Source: Trinickia diaoshuihuensis (GTDB taxonomy: Bacteria; Pseudomonadota; Gammaproteobacteria; Burkholderiales; Burkholderiaceae). From it: a DNA stretch of 64,000 nt. The notes beneath the pieces were generated by a model. The model had not been told where the DNA came from. It saw only the letters and a list, made by a program, of their open reading frames with translations, and did not search any database. The stretch lies in the NCBI RefSeq assembly GCF_003390925.1, contig NZ_QUBS01000084.1, forward strand, positions 1 through 64,000, in the 5' to 3' direction. Made by a program: the position numbers and the translations under genes. Below, one piece after another: positions 17,693 to 27,298 of the stretch. Numbering within the stretch: the first letter of the stretch is position 1; every line of letters begins with the position of its first letter.

Positions 17693-18829
17693 TCAGTACA
17701 TCGAATGCCGATTCTGTTCGAGCGCCGCTTGCGTAACCTTGCCGCGCATGACGCGATAGACCCAAGACGTGTAAGCCAGCACGATCGGCAAAAAGACGAT
17801 CACGGCCACCAGCATGATTTGCAGCGTCAGCCGGCTCGAGGTCGAATCCCATAGCGTTAGGCTGCTCTTCGGGTCGAACGACGAGGGCATGATGAACGGG
17901 AACATCGAAAAGCCTGCCGTGAGAATGACGCCGGTGATCATGAGGCCCGTTGCGACGAACGCGGATTTTTCGAAACGCGAACGCGCGAGCGCGAAGGCGG
18001 CGAGACCGCCGGCGAACGCGAGCGCCGGTGCGATCGTCATCCACGGATAGCGGCCGTAGTTGGCGAGCCATAGACCCGTGCCTCGATCGACTGTCTTGAG
18101 CAGCGGATTGGCGATCGCGTCGAGAGGCGGTGCGCTTTCGATTCGATAGCCCGCGATCGAGGTGGCGATCAATGCGCCGGCCAGCGCGAACGTCAGTAAC
18201 GCGACGCAAGTCGACGCGCGCAGCGCAATCGCGGCGCGCGCCGCGATTGCGCCTTCCGTCTTCATTTTCACGAAGGCGGCGCCGTGCGCGATCAGCATCG
18301 ATAGGCTCACCAACCCGGTCAGCAGCGCGAACGGATTGAGCAGCGCGAAGAACGAACCGTGATAGGTCGCGCGCATTTCGTTGTCGAAAGCGAACGGTGC
18401 GCCTTCGAGCAGGTTGCCGAACGCGACGCCGAACACCAGCGCAGGCACGAAGCCGCCCGCGAACAGCGCCCAGTCCCATGTCGAGCGCCAGCGCGGATCG
18501 ATGCGTTTGCTGCGGTAGTCGAAGCCGACCGGGCGGAAGAACAGCGCGAACAGCACGAGCAGCATCGCGAAGTAAAAGCCCGAGAACGAAGCGGCATACA
18601 CGAGCGGCCAGCTCGCGAACATGGCGCCGCCGGCCGTGATGAGCCAGACTTGGTTGCCTTCCCAGGTGGCGCCTACAGTGTTGACGACGATACGGCGTTC
18701 ATCGTCGGTCTTGCCGACGAAAGGCAGCACGATGGCGGTGCCCATGTCGAAGCCGTCGGTCAGCGCGAAGCCGATCAGCAGCGTGCCGATGAGCGCCCAC
18801 CAAATCACCTTGAGCGTTGCGTAGTCCAT
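17693..18829 (-). CDS. cydB: Cytochrome bd ubiquinol oxidase subunit II
   Basis: Membrane subunit paired with CydA in the high-affinity quinol oxidase. The 378 residues hold about eight or nine helices. The conserved N-terminal stretch ([23 protein letters not shown]), [23 protein letters not shown] and the C-terminal [10 protein letters not shown] fit the family. It lies 45 bp after cydA. Confidence 0.97.
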   Translation of the reverse strand: MDYATLKVIWWALIGTLLIGFALTDGFDMGTAIVLPFVGKTDDERRIVVNTVGATWEGNQVWLITAGGAMFASWPLVYAASFSGFYFAMLLVLFALFFRPVGFDYRSKRIDPRWRSTWDWALFAGGFVPALVFGVAFGNLLEGAPFAFDNEMRATYHGSFFALLNPFALLTGLVSLSMLIAHGAAFVKMKTEGAIAARAAIALRASTCVALLTFALAGALIATSIAGYRIESAPPLDAIANPLLKTVDRGTGLWLANYGRYPWMTIAPALAFAGGLAAFALARSRFEKSAFVATGLMITGVILTAGFSMFPFIMPSSFDPKSSLTLWDSTSSRLTLQIMLVAVIVFLPIVLAYTSWVYRVMRGKVTQAALEQNRHSMY

Positions 18830-18874
18830 GATGGTCCTTTGATCGATCGATGACGTGGATTCCGAAGCGCGTGT

Positions 18875-20464
18875 TCATGCGGGCGTATCGCTCGCCACCT
18901 TCGACGCGGGAAGCGGCTCCGGCGGATAACGCCCCGTATGCAACGAGGCGGGGCCGAGGCGCGCGTACTTGAACATCAGCGTGATCTCGATGACGAACAG
19001 CGCCGTATAAAAGAGCGCGAAACCGGCGAGGCTCAAATAGACGTCGGTGGGCGTCAAGCTGGACACCGAGAGATTCGTGGGCAAGATGCCCGCGATCGTC
19101 CAGGGCTGGCGGCCCACTTCCGCGACGACCCAGCCGAACTCGGCTGCGATCCAAGGCAACGGAATGGCCCAGACGGCCCACCGCAGAAACCAGCGGCGGC
19201 GTTCGTCGAGCACGCCCTTGCGGGCGCAGAGCCAGAACGCGTAGGCGAACGTCGCGAGGAACAAGATGCCGAGGCCGACCATCAACCGGAACGAAAAGAA
19301 TATCGGCGCGACGGGCGGGATCGTGCTTTGTGCGGCGTCGTGGATCTGAGCGGGTGTTGCATCGACAACACGCGGCGTCATCGGTTTGAGCAGTAAGCCG
19401 TAGCCGAGGTCGGCCTTGTGCGCGTCGAAGGCCGAGCGGGCGGCGGCCGATGAATCGCCCTGCCGCAGTTGCTGCAAGGCGGCGTAGGCGATCATGCCGT
19501 TTTTGACGCGCGCCTCGGCCGATGCGGCGAGGTCCTTCAGGCCGAGCACCGGCTCGTCGATCGAGCGCGTGGCGATGAGCCCGAGCGCATACGGCACGCG
19601 CAGCGCGTAATCGGTGCGCTGCGCCGCTTGGTTGGGAATGCCGAATACCGTGAATGCGGCGGGCGGCGTGGCCGTTCCCCACTCCGCTTCGATCGCGGCA
19701 AGCTTGACCTTTTGGACTTCGCCGGTGTTGTAGCCCGATTCGTCACCGAGCACGATCACGCATAGCGTCGAGGCGAGGCCGAAGCCGGCCGCGATCGTGA
19801 ACGAGCGCAGGGCGAATTCCACGTCGCGGCGCTTGATCAGATACCACGACGAGATGCCGAGCACGAACATCGCCGCGGTCACGTATCCGGCCGACACGGT
19901 ATGGACGAACTTGACCTGGGCGATCGGGTTGAAGATGACGGCGGTAAGGCTCGTCAGTTCCATGCGCATCGTTTCGTAGTTGAACGCGGCGCCCACCGGA
20001 TTGTTCATCCAGCCGTTGGCGACGAGAATCCAGAGCGCGGACAGATTCGAGCCCAGCGCCACGAGAAACGTCACTGCCAAGTGCTGCACCTTCGAAAGCC
20101 GATTCCAGCCGAAGAAGAACAGCCCGACGAACGTCGATTCCAAGAAGAACGCCATGAGCCCTTCGACGGCCAGCGGCACGCCGAAGATATCGCCCACGTA
20201 GTGCGAGTAATAGGCCCAATTGGTGCCGAATTGAAATTCGAGCGTAATGCCCGTCGTGACGCCCATGGCGAAATTGATGCCGAAGAGCTTGCCCCAAAAC
20301 TGGGTCATGTCTTTATAGACGGGCTTATCGGTCATGACATAGACGGCTTCCATGATGACCAGCAGCCATGAGAGTCCCAACGTCAGCGGGACGAATAAGA
20401 AGTGATAAAGGGCGGTGACTCCGAATTGGAGGCGGGATAGATCGACGACTTCACTACTGAGCAT
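18875..20464 (-). CDS. cydA: Cytochrome bd ubiquinol oxidase subunit I
   Basis: Quinol-oxidising subunit carrying hemes b558, b595 and d; 529 residues, the normal length. The N-terminus LSRLQFGVTALYHFLFVPLTLGL has the conserved His. Further motifs include NFAMGVTTGITLEFQFGTNW, GDESGYNTGEVQKVKLAAIE and GWVVAEVGRQPW. The reading frame stays open well upstream, but ATG 20464 gives the canonical start (MLSSEVVDLSRLQFG). The gene overlaps the cydP 3' end by 11 bp. Confidence 0.97.
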   Translation of the reverse strand: MLSSEVVDLSRLQFGVTALYHFLFVPLTLGLSWLLVIMEAVYVMTDKPVYKDMTQFWGKLFGINFAMGVTTGITLEFQFGTNWAYYSHYVGDIFGVPLAVEGLMAFFLESTFVGLFFFGWNRLSKVQHLAVTFLVALGSNLSALWILVANGWMNNPVGAAFNYETMRMELTSLTAVIFNPIAQVKFVHTVSAGYVTAAMFVLGISSWYLIKRRDVEFALRSFTIAAGFGLASTLCVIVLGDESGYNTGEVQKVKLAAIEAEWGTATPPAAFTVFGIPNQAAQRTDYALRVPYALGLIATRSIDEPVLGLKDLAASAEARVKNGMIAYAALQQLRQGDSSAAARSAFDAHKADLGYGLLLKPMTPRVVDATPAQIHDAAQSTIPPVAPIFFSFRLMVGLGILFLATFAYAFWLCARKGVLDERRRWFLRWAVWAIPLPWIAAEFGWVVAEVGRQPWTIAGILPTNLSVSSLTPTDVYLSLAGFALFYTALFVIEITLMFKYARLGPASLHTGRYPPEPLPASKVASDTPA

Positions 20465-20726
20465 GGCCGACTCCTTGTGGCACGCGAGAGGCGGTAGAGG
20501 AAAGCAATGCGCGGGCGACTTCGGCGGGAGGCATCGACATGTCGGCCGCGCGAGGGTGATTGAAGAACGCGAATTTGAGGGCAGCCAAGAGCAGGATCTT
20601 GAGCGCGAGCACGAGTGCGATGTCGCGCGCGAACGTCGGACTGCGTCTAAAGCGCGCGAGCGATGCCGCGAACGGCACGCTCGATGCACGGGCTTGGGCG
20701 TCGCCTACTTCCGGCGTGGGTTGCAT
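20454..20726 (-). CDS. cydP: Cytochrome oxidase putative small subunit CydP
   Basis: Encodes about 90 residues with one hydrophobic helix (RDIALVLALKILLLAALKFAFF) preceded by a basic segment (ARFRRSPTFA). Proteins of this form immediately upstream of cydA are named CydP in beta- and gammaproteobacteria; the role is assumed to be in the bd complex. ATG 20726 was chosen; the frame is open to 20795. The overlap with cydA implies translational coupling. Confidence 0.75.
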   Translation of the reverse strand: MQPTPEVGDAQARASSVPFAASLARFRRSPTFARDIALVLALKILLLAALKFAFFNHPRAADMSMPPAEVARALLSSTASRVPQGVGHAQ

Positions 20727-20958
20727 GGTCTCGTATCCCCGTATTCGCGGAACTCGGGGTGCGGCGCCGCGCTCGTCGATGAGCGGAAGGGGCACCCGGT
20801 TCTATGCGTACGGAATGATCGTAGAGCCGGGCTTGGGAGCGGGTGTTGACCTGCGACAAGGGTGCGGCGCTAAAACGCAGGCCGATGCGGTACGGGATTT
20901 CCGCGCTAACGACCGGGTCCGGGGCGGGTCCGGGCCGGGTCCGTTTTGGGGCGAGGGC
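20727..20958. other. Region between cydP and rpoH
   Basis: No gene is supported here. The stretch must hold the cyd operon promoter, but I could not pick out a convincing -35/-10 pair or an FNR/ANR-type box. At about 20917-20950 GGGTCCGG-like units repeat three times in a G-rich run. Confidence 0.4.
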
Positions 20959-20993
20959 AAAAAAAATCCCGCCGCGCTTCGATGCGGCGGGAT
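20959..20993 (-). terminator. Intrinsic terminator of rpoH
   Basis: 10-bp arms ATCCCGCCGC (20966-20975) and GCGGCGGGAT (20984-20993). Read on the minus strand the hairpin is followed by eight T residues. It lies 47 bp after the rpoH stop. Confidence 0.92.
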
Positions 20994-21040
20994 CGGTTCG
21001 GAGCCGTGGCGCAGGCGGGGTGCCGCCTTCGCGAGAGGCG

Positions 21041-21973
21041 TTAGGCGTATTCGGCGAGCGCGGTGCGCATCTTCTTCATGGCGCTCGCTTCGATCTGACG
21101 AATGCGTTCGGCGGAGACGCCGAATTCGTCGGCCAATTCGTGCAGCGTCGAGCCGCCCGAACCGTCGTCCGCGACATTGAGCCACCGTGCTTCGATGATG
21201 CGCCGGCTGCGCGCATCGAGCGAATCGAGCGCCTGCGCGATGCCGTCCGTTTGCAGGCGGTCGTTTTGCCGCGCGGACAGTACGGCCGTCGGCTCGCTAT
21301 GCGAATCGGCCAGGTAGGCGATCGGCGCGAACGATTCCTCGCCGTCCTCGACCTGCCCTTCGAGCGCGATGTCGCCGCCCGACAGGCGCGTCTCCATCTC
21401 CGAGACTTCCTCGCGCTTGACGTTCAACTCCTTCGCCAAGCCATCGATTTCGTCGGGCGTGAACGCTTGCAGCCCTTGCTTGTGGCTGCGCAGATTGAAG
21501 AACAGCTTGCGTTGCGCCTTCGTGGTGGCGACCTTCACCATGCGCCAGTTGCGCAAGATGTACTCGTGGATCTCCGCCTTGATCCAGTGGATCGCGTACG
21601 ACACTAGGCGCACGTTTTGCTCCGGATCGAAACGCTTCACGGCCTTCATGAGACCGATGTTGCCTTCCTGGATCAAATCGGCGTGCGGCAGGCCGTAGCC
21701 CAGATAGTTGCGGGCGATCGAGACCACCAGGCGCAGATGCGAGAGCACCAGCCGGCGCGCCGATTCCAGGTTGCTGTGCTGACGGTAATCGGTGGCGAGC
21801 TCGCGTTCTTCCTCGGCGCTCAGCATCGGAATGCGGTTGACGGCCTGGATATAGGCGTCGATGTTCCCGAGCTGCCCGGGCAGCATCGACGGCGCGAGCA
21901 TCAAAGCACCTGCCGAAGCGGCCTTAGCGGAGGCCGGGCGCACAAGATTCGGAAGGGTCATAGCGTTGCTCAC
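21041..21973 (-). CDS. rpoH: RNA polymerase sigma factor RpoH (sigma-32)
   Basis: Heat-shock sigma factor of 310 residues. Region 2 is visible as ESARRLVLSHLRLVVSIARN, GLPHADLIQEGNIGLMKAVK and the RpoH-specific VRLVSYAIHWIKAEIHEYIL. The RpoH box appears as QRKLFFNLR, and region 4 near the C-terminus ends in a helix-turn-helix (STLHELADEFGVSAERIRQI). GTG 21973 follows AAGGAG by 5 nt, so it was preferred to ATG 21961. A perfect CIRCE box lies upstream. Confidence 0.96.
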   Translation of the reverse strand: MSNAMTLPNLVRPASAKAASAGALMLAPSMLPGQLGNIDAYIQAVNRIPMLSAEEERELATDYRQHSNLESARRLVLSHLRLVVSIARNYLGYGLPHADLIQEGNIGLMKAVKRFDPEQNVRLVSYAIHWIKAEIHEYILRNWRMVKVATTKAQRKLFFNLRSHKQGLQAFTPDEIDGLAKELNVKREEVSEMETRLSGGDIALEGQVEDGEESFAPIAYLADSHSEPTAVLSARQNDRLQTDGIAQALDSLDARSRRIIEARWLNVADDGSGGSTLHELADEFGVSAERIRQIEASAMKKMRTALAEYA

Positions 21974-22032
21974 GTAAACTCCTTGTGAAACAGATAACTG
22001 CTCAGTCACGAAGACTAACTCCACGGAGGATA

Positions 22033-22059
22033 TTAGCACTCCCTTTCGCAGAGTGCTAA
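22033..22059 (-). promoter_or_regulatory. CIRCE element (HrcA operator) upstream of rpoH
   Basis: TTAGCACTC (22033-22041), nine bases, then GAGTGCTAA (22051-22059) is an exact match to the CIRCE consensus bound by HrcA. It lies 59 bp before the rpoH GTG, where it can block transcription of rpoH. Repression by HrcA is established for this element; its use here is inferred. Confidence 0.93.
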
Positions 22060-22097
22060 GCATTCGAGTCCGCTCGCGCGGCGAAGTTCCCTGGTGC

Positions 22098-22120
22098 CTA
22101 TCGAAATTTCGTTTCGATAG
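22098..22120. promoter_or_regulatory. Inverted repeat upstream of rpoH
   Basis: CTATCGAAA (22098-22106) and TTTCGATAG (22112-22120) form a perfect 9-bp dyad with a 5-bp spacer, in the rpoH/pagL divergent region and 38 bp beyond CIRCE. It could be an operator for either gene. Confidence 0.5.
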
Positions 22121-22304
22121 AGATTATTTTACGCCGTTTGTCGTTTCGCTGCAGTTCTCCGGTCGCGGCCGGCGATCATTGCGTACGGCGAACAGTATGT
22201 TGCGTGAAATGGCATCGTCGCGAGCGCTTACTAGCAAGTAACATCATTCGCCCCCCGGTACCCGGGGGACGATCGACATGTCTCCCGTTCGTTGGAGTAT
22301 CGAG

Positions 22305-22901
22305 ATGAACAAGAAAAACGAATTGATTCGCATCAAAGGCTGGGCTCGGGTGGGTGCGGCGTGTGCGGCGTTGTTCGTCGGCGCGGCAGCCCATGCTCAG
22401 GCATCGGTTACGCCGTCGTCGCAGCAGCAGTTCGGCGTTCAGGTCGGCGTCGGCGCCTCGTTGCAGCATCGGGTGAGGGAAGCCGATCTCGGCTTCGTCT
22501 GGGACCCGGGGCTGAACTGGTGGGACACCGGCGGGTGGCACTTCGGTTTGACCGGCGAGGCGCACGTGAGCTACTGGCATACGAACACCGGCGCCTTCCA
22601 CAACGACGTCTATGCGCTCGGCGTTCAGCCGATGGTGCGGTTCATCAAGGATCAAGGGGCGATTCGCCCGTATATCGAGGCGGGTGTCGGCCTGCGTCTG
22701 CTCTCGCATCCGACGATCACCGACCAATATTCACTGTCGACGGCTTTTCAGTTCACCGAAATCGTCGGCGTCGGCGCACAGTTTGGCGGGCATCAGCAGT
22801 ACCAGGCGGGTTGCCGGTTCCAGCACATCTCTAACGCCAGTATCAAAGACCCGAATCCTGGTATAAATTTCACCCAGCTATACCTGCAGTACAACTTCTG
22901 A
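22305..22901 (+). CDS. PagL-like outer-membrane acyloxyacyl hydrolase
   Basis: Encodes 198 residues with a Sec signal ending near AHAQ and an eight-strand beta-barrel pattern ending LYLQYNF. It belongs to the PagL family, which removes the 3-O acyl chain from lipid A. The His-x-Ser pair is present as His174 and Ser176 (QHISNASIK). The position 12 residues after the Ser, Glu in Pseudomonas PagL as I recall it, is Asn188 here, so activity is uncertain. ATG 22305 was chosen over 22278. It is divergent from rpoH. Confidence 0.85.
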   Translation: MNKKNELIRIKGWARVGAACAALFVGAAAHAQASVTPSSQQQFGVQVGVGASLQHRVREADLGFVWDPGLNWWDTGGWHFGLTGEAHVSYWHTNTGAFHNDVYALGVQPMVRFIKDQGAIRPYIEAGVGLRLLSHPTITDQYSLSTAFQFTEIVGVGAQFGGHQQYQAGCRFQHISNASIKDPNPGINFTQLYLQYNF

Positions 22902-22939
22902 CGCCGGCGCATCCGCGCCGGGTACAAGGGGGCGGTGCG

Positions 22940-23323
22940 ATGGGTGCGAAGGTGATCGAGGCGATTCGGGCGCTCGAGCGCGATCGGTTTCGCGCGATGG
23001 TGGACGGCGACGTCCCCCTGCTCAGTCAGTTGCTGTCCGATAGCGTGAGCTTCGTGCATACCAACGGCAAGCGGGAGACGAAGCAGCAGTTCATCGACGC
23101 CATCGCCAATGGGCACCGCCGCTACCGGCAAATCGAGTTGCAATCGCAAGACGTGCTGCCGGTGGGGAGCGATACCTGTGTCGTCACCGGGCGGGCCTTG
23201 TTGGAGATGGAAGCGAATAACGGCGCGTTGCTGTTCCCAATCGCCTATACGGCCATTCAGGCGCAAGAGGGCGGGCACTGGCGGCTCGTGGCCTGGCAAG
23301 CGACGCGCTGCGCACTCGAGTAG
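22940..23323 (+). CDS. SnoaL/DUF4440-like protein of the NTF2 fold
   Basis: Encodes 127 residues with the NTF2-like pattern: an N-terminal helix (IEAIRALERDRFRAMVDGD), LLSDSVSFVHTNG, and a beta-rich C-terminal half ending WRLVAWQATR. Such DUF4440 proteins are small ligand-binding or enzyme domains of varied function; none can be assigned here. It follows the pagL-like gene by 38 bp and is convergent with leuA. Confidence 0.8.
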   Translation: MGAKVIEAIRALERDRFRAMVDGDVPLLSQLLSDSVSFVHTNGKRETKQQFIDAIANGHRRYRQIELQSQDVLPVGSDTCVVTGRALLEMEANNGALLFPIAYTAIQAQEGGHWRLVAWQATRCALE

Positions 23324-23389
23324 AGCCGCGCCGCGCGCCGCCCGTGTTCGCTCGCTCGTGGCGGGCGACTCCGGGTACCCTGCCGGCGC

Positions 23390-25225
<1,836 letters not shown>

Positions 25226-25267
25226 CTAGGGGGTGAAACGAAAACGGCTCGGGGTACTGCGGGAGGA

Positions 25268-25338
25268 CCGCGCGGACGACGCGCGGCGCTACGACCGGCT
25301 TACGCTAGTCGTAGCGATAGGGGCCGCGCTAGGCGGCC
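25268..25338 (-). promoter_or_regulatory. leuA leader hairpins (candidate attenuator)
   Basis: Three perfect short hairpins cover the end of the leader peptide and the bases after it. A: GGCCGC/GCGGCC (25322-25327 with 25333-25338). B: CGCTACGAC/GTCGTAGCG (25287-25295 with 25308-25316), one arm inside leucine codons 21-23. C: CCGCGCG/CGCGCGG (25268-25274 with 25280-25286), directly after B. A ribosome stalled on the CTA codons would prevent B. No U-run follows C, and the RNA downstream is C-rich, so the termination mode (intrinsic, Rho or none) is unresolved. Confidence 0.6.
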
Positions 25339-25374
25339 GGAGGTAATTCGGAGGGGGTTCAGGTTCGAACACAT
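25300..25374 (-). CDS. Leucine-rich leader peptide of leuA (24 aa)
   Basis: A 24-codon frame between a consensus-like promoter and leuA, beginning MCSNLNPL and ending LSLRLA. Six of the 24 codons are Leu, at 5, 8, 15, 19, 21 and 23. The last four are all CTA, a codon the neighbouring genes almost never use. The stop is TAA. This is the classic design of an amino-acid attenuation leader, sensing charged leucyl-tRNA for CTA. The -10 element ends 7 nt before the ATG, so the mRNA probably starts at or within a base or two of the ATG, giving a leaderless message. About 230 nt separate it from leuA. Confidence 0.8.
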   Translation of the reverse strand: MCSNLNPLRITSGRLARPLSLRLA

Positions 25375-25381
25375 AAGGCGC

Positions 25382-25411
25382 ACTCTATGACAGCGCGCGA
25401 GGCGCTGTCAA
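25382..25411 (-). promoter_or_regulatory. leuA leader promoter with overlapping palindrome
   Basis: On the minus strand, TTGACA (25411-25406), an 18-bp spacer and TAGAGT (25387-25382) form the promoter. A perfect inverted repeat, TGACAGCGC (25388-25396) with GCGCTGTCA (25402-25410), covers most of the -35 and the spacer. It could be an operator, or the 3' hairpin of ybiB, which ends at 25422. Confidence 0.7.
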
Positions 25412-25421
25412 CAGGGCAGTT

Positions 25422-26372
25422 TTACCGGCCTCTCACTATCCGGACGATTTCTTGAACTTGCCGGGCGAGCGTGGGGGGGACCGGCACGGCGCCGCTCAGC
25501 ACCTCTCGGATCCAGTGCGCGGTCGTTTCCGCGTCGCGTGCGGCCGGCAGTTCGGGCCCGGCGGCGTCGGGCGAGGATCGCTCGGGCGCGACGAGCGTTT
25601 CGGCGATGCCGTCGTGAAGCCAATCGATTTGTACTTGGCGGCGCGTGTCGGCCACGGCTTCGCCCTCGGTTCCGCGGGCAAGCAGGACGCCGCCGGCGGC
25701 GGCGTCAAGGTGACCGAGAAAAAGTTCGGCGAGGCTGTCGCGGTAGGGCGGATGCGTGTAATTGACGAGCCGCAAGCCCGCCGGCGCGAACGGCTGCAAG
25801 ATCTTGATGAGCGTATGCGTGGAGTTGCGCACGCCCATCACGCGCCGCAGCGAGAGCAAACGCGCGAGCTTGGGCGCCAACACTTCGACCGGTGCGAACG
25901 CGACGCGCTGGCCGGTCAGCGCCTGCTCGATGCCGGCGTGCGAGGTCGAGGCGGCGATACCGAGACACGCGAATATCTCCGCGCTCGTCACGCGGCCCGG
26001 ATCCTCGGTCACGCCATGCACGAGCGAGGGCACGCCCTCGCGAGCGAGCAGCAACGCGAGCAACGGAACCAGGTTCGCTTGCTTGCGCGCGCCGTTGTAG
26101 CTTGGGATCGAGACGGCCCCCGGCACGCGCAACGGCTCGAGCGAGGCTTGGGCCGCGGCCAGCATCGCGGCGAGCTCCTCGGCCGTTTCGCCCTTTAACC
26201 GGTACGCGAGCAAAACGGCGCCGAGTTCGATATCGGAGACGCGAGCGTCGAGCATCGCGCTGTAAAGCGCGTACGTGTCCTCACGCGAGAGCGCGCGGGC
26301 TCCGTGCGGGCCGCGCCCGATCTCCTTGATGAAACGGGCGCAGGCGAAGGGTTCGGCGGTGGATGCGGTCAT
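25422..26372 (-). CDS. ybiB: DNA-binding protein YbiB (TrpD2 family)
   Basis: Encodes 316 residues resembling anthranilate phosphoribosyltransferase (TrpD) but of the YbiB/TrpD2 group, which binds nucleic acid and lacks the biosynthetic role. The N-terminal helical domain (KEIGRGPHGARALSREDTYA) and a nucleoside-phosphorylase-like core (SIPSYNGARKQANLVPLLAL, VLAPKLARLLSLRRVMGVRN) are visible. No trp genes are adjacent. ATG 26372 begins the family-like sequence; the frame is open further upstream to 26651. It is divergent from the FAH-family gene. Confidence 0.85.
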   Translation of the reverse strand: MTASTAEPFACARFIKEIGRGPHGARALSREDTYALYSAMLDARVSDIELGAVLLAYRLKGETAEELAAMLAAAQASLEPLRVPGAVSIPSYNGARKQANLVPLLALLLAREGVPSLVHGVTEDPGRVTSAEIFACLGIAASTSHAGIEQALTGQRVAFAPVEVLAPKLARLLSLRRVMGVRNSTHTLIKILQPFAPAGLRLVNYTHPPYRDSLAELFLGHLDAAAGGVLLARGTEGEAVADTRRQVQIDWLHDGIAETLVAPERSSPDAAGPELPAARDAETTAHWIREVLSGAVPVPPTLARQVQEIVRIVRGR

Positions 26373-26553
26373 GAGGTGCGAGAGCGAGCGGCGAGTCCGC
26401 TCGCGCAAAGGTGAAAGTCCAACGAGTATCGCATTCCTTCGAGATCTGGCAAGCGGGCCGCCGGGCGGACGCGAGGTCGCGCTACACTCGACCTTTTCGC
26501 GCGGGCCGCGCTCGAGCGGTTCGCGGCGCGCAATGAACCATGGAGAAAGAGCG

Positions 26554-27270
26554 ATGGAGTACGTGTTTCCCCCGCCCCCGGTCGTCGCCGTGCCGATCGC
26601 CGACAGCGTCGGCGAGGCTAGCGCAAGCGAGCGCTTCGCCGTGCGCCGCATCTATTGCGTCGGTCGCAATTACGCGGCGCACGCGCGCGAGATGGGCCAC
26701 GATCCCGACCGCGAACCGCCGTTCTTTTTCTCGAAGCCGGCCGATGCCGTCGTCTACGTCGCGCCCGGAACGACGGGCGAGTTTCCGTATCCTTCGCGCA
26801 CGAACGACGTGCACCATGAAATCGAATTGGTCGTCGCGATCGGCCGGGCGGGCCGCGATATCGCCGTGGACGAGGCGCTGGACCACGTCTACGGTTACGC
26901 GGTCGGCCTCGACATGACGCGCCGCGACCTGCAAGCGGAGGCGAAGAAAATGGGCCGGCCCTGGGACGTGGCCAAGGGCTTCGACCATTCCGCGCCGCTC
27001 GGTCCCATTCATCCGGTATCGCGGGTCGGACATATCGAGCGCGGCGCGATTTGGCTCGAGGTGGGCGGGATCGAGCGGCAACGCTCGGATGTCTCGACGC
27101 TCATCTGGTCGACGGCCGAGACGATCGCCTACTTATCGACGCTATTCACGCTGCAGCCCGGCGACCTCATATTCACCGGTACACCGGAGGGCGTGGCCGC
27201 CGTCGCGCGAGGCGACGTGCTGATGGGCGGCGTCGAGGGGCTCGGCCAATTGAAGGTGCGCGTGGCCTGA
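26554..27270 (+). CDS. Fumarylacetoacetate/fumarylpyruvate hydrolase family protein
   Basis: Encodes 238 residues of the FAH fold. Metal-binding and catalytic regions are visible: IYCVGRNYAAHAREMG, HHEIELVVAIGRAGRDI, VGLDMTRRDLQ, KGFDHSAPLG and GDLIFTGTPEGVAAV. With the zeta-GST isomerase 28 bp downstream, the pair fits either fumarylpyruvate hydrolysis (gentisate pathway) or fumarylacetoacetate hydrolysis (tyrosine). The short length favours a fumarylpyruvate-type enzyme, but no dioxygenase gene is nearby to decide. ATG 26554 follows GGAGAAAG. Confidence 0.88.
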   Translation: MEYVFPPPPVVAVPIADSVGEASASERFAVRRIYCVGRNYAAHAREMGHDPDREPPFFFSKPADAVVYVAPGTTGEFPYPSRTNDVHHEIELVVAIGRAGRDIAVDEALDHVYGYAVGLDMTRRDLQAEAKKMGRPWDVAKGFDHSAPLGPIHPVSRVGHIERGAIWLEVGGIERQRSDVSTLIWSTAETIAYLSTLFTLQPGDLIFTGTPEGVAAVARGDVLMGGVEGLGQLKVRVA

Positions 27271-27298
27271 CGCCCGAGGCGGGAGGAGGAGACAATCG

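Noticed and set aside
20917-20955. GGGTCCGG-like triple repeat, considered as a CRISPR-like or regulatory repeat
   Set aside because: The units are about 11-13 bp with no unique spacers, so it is at most a short G-rich run. No CRISPR array or cas gene occurs in the window.
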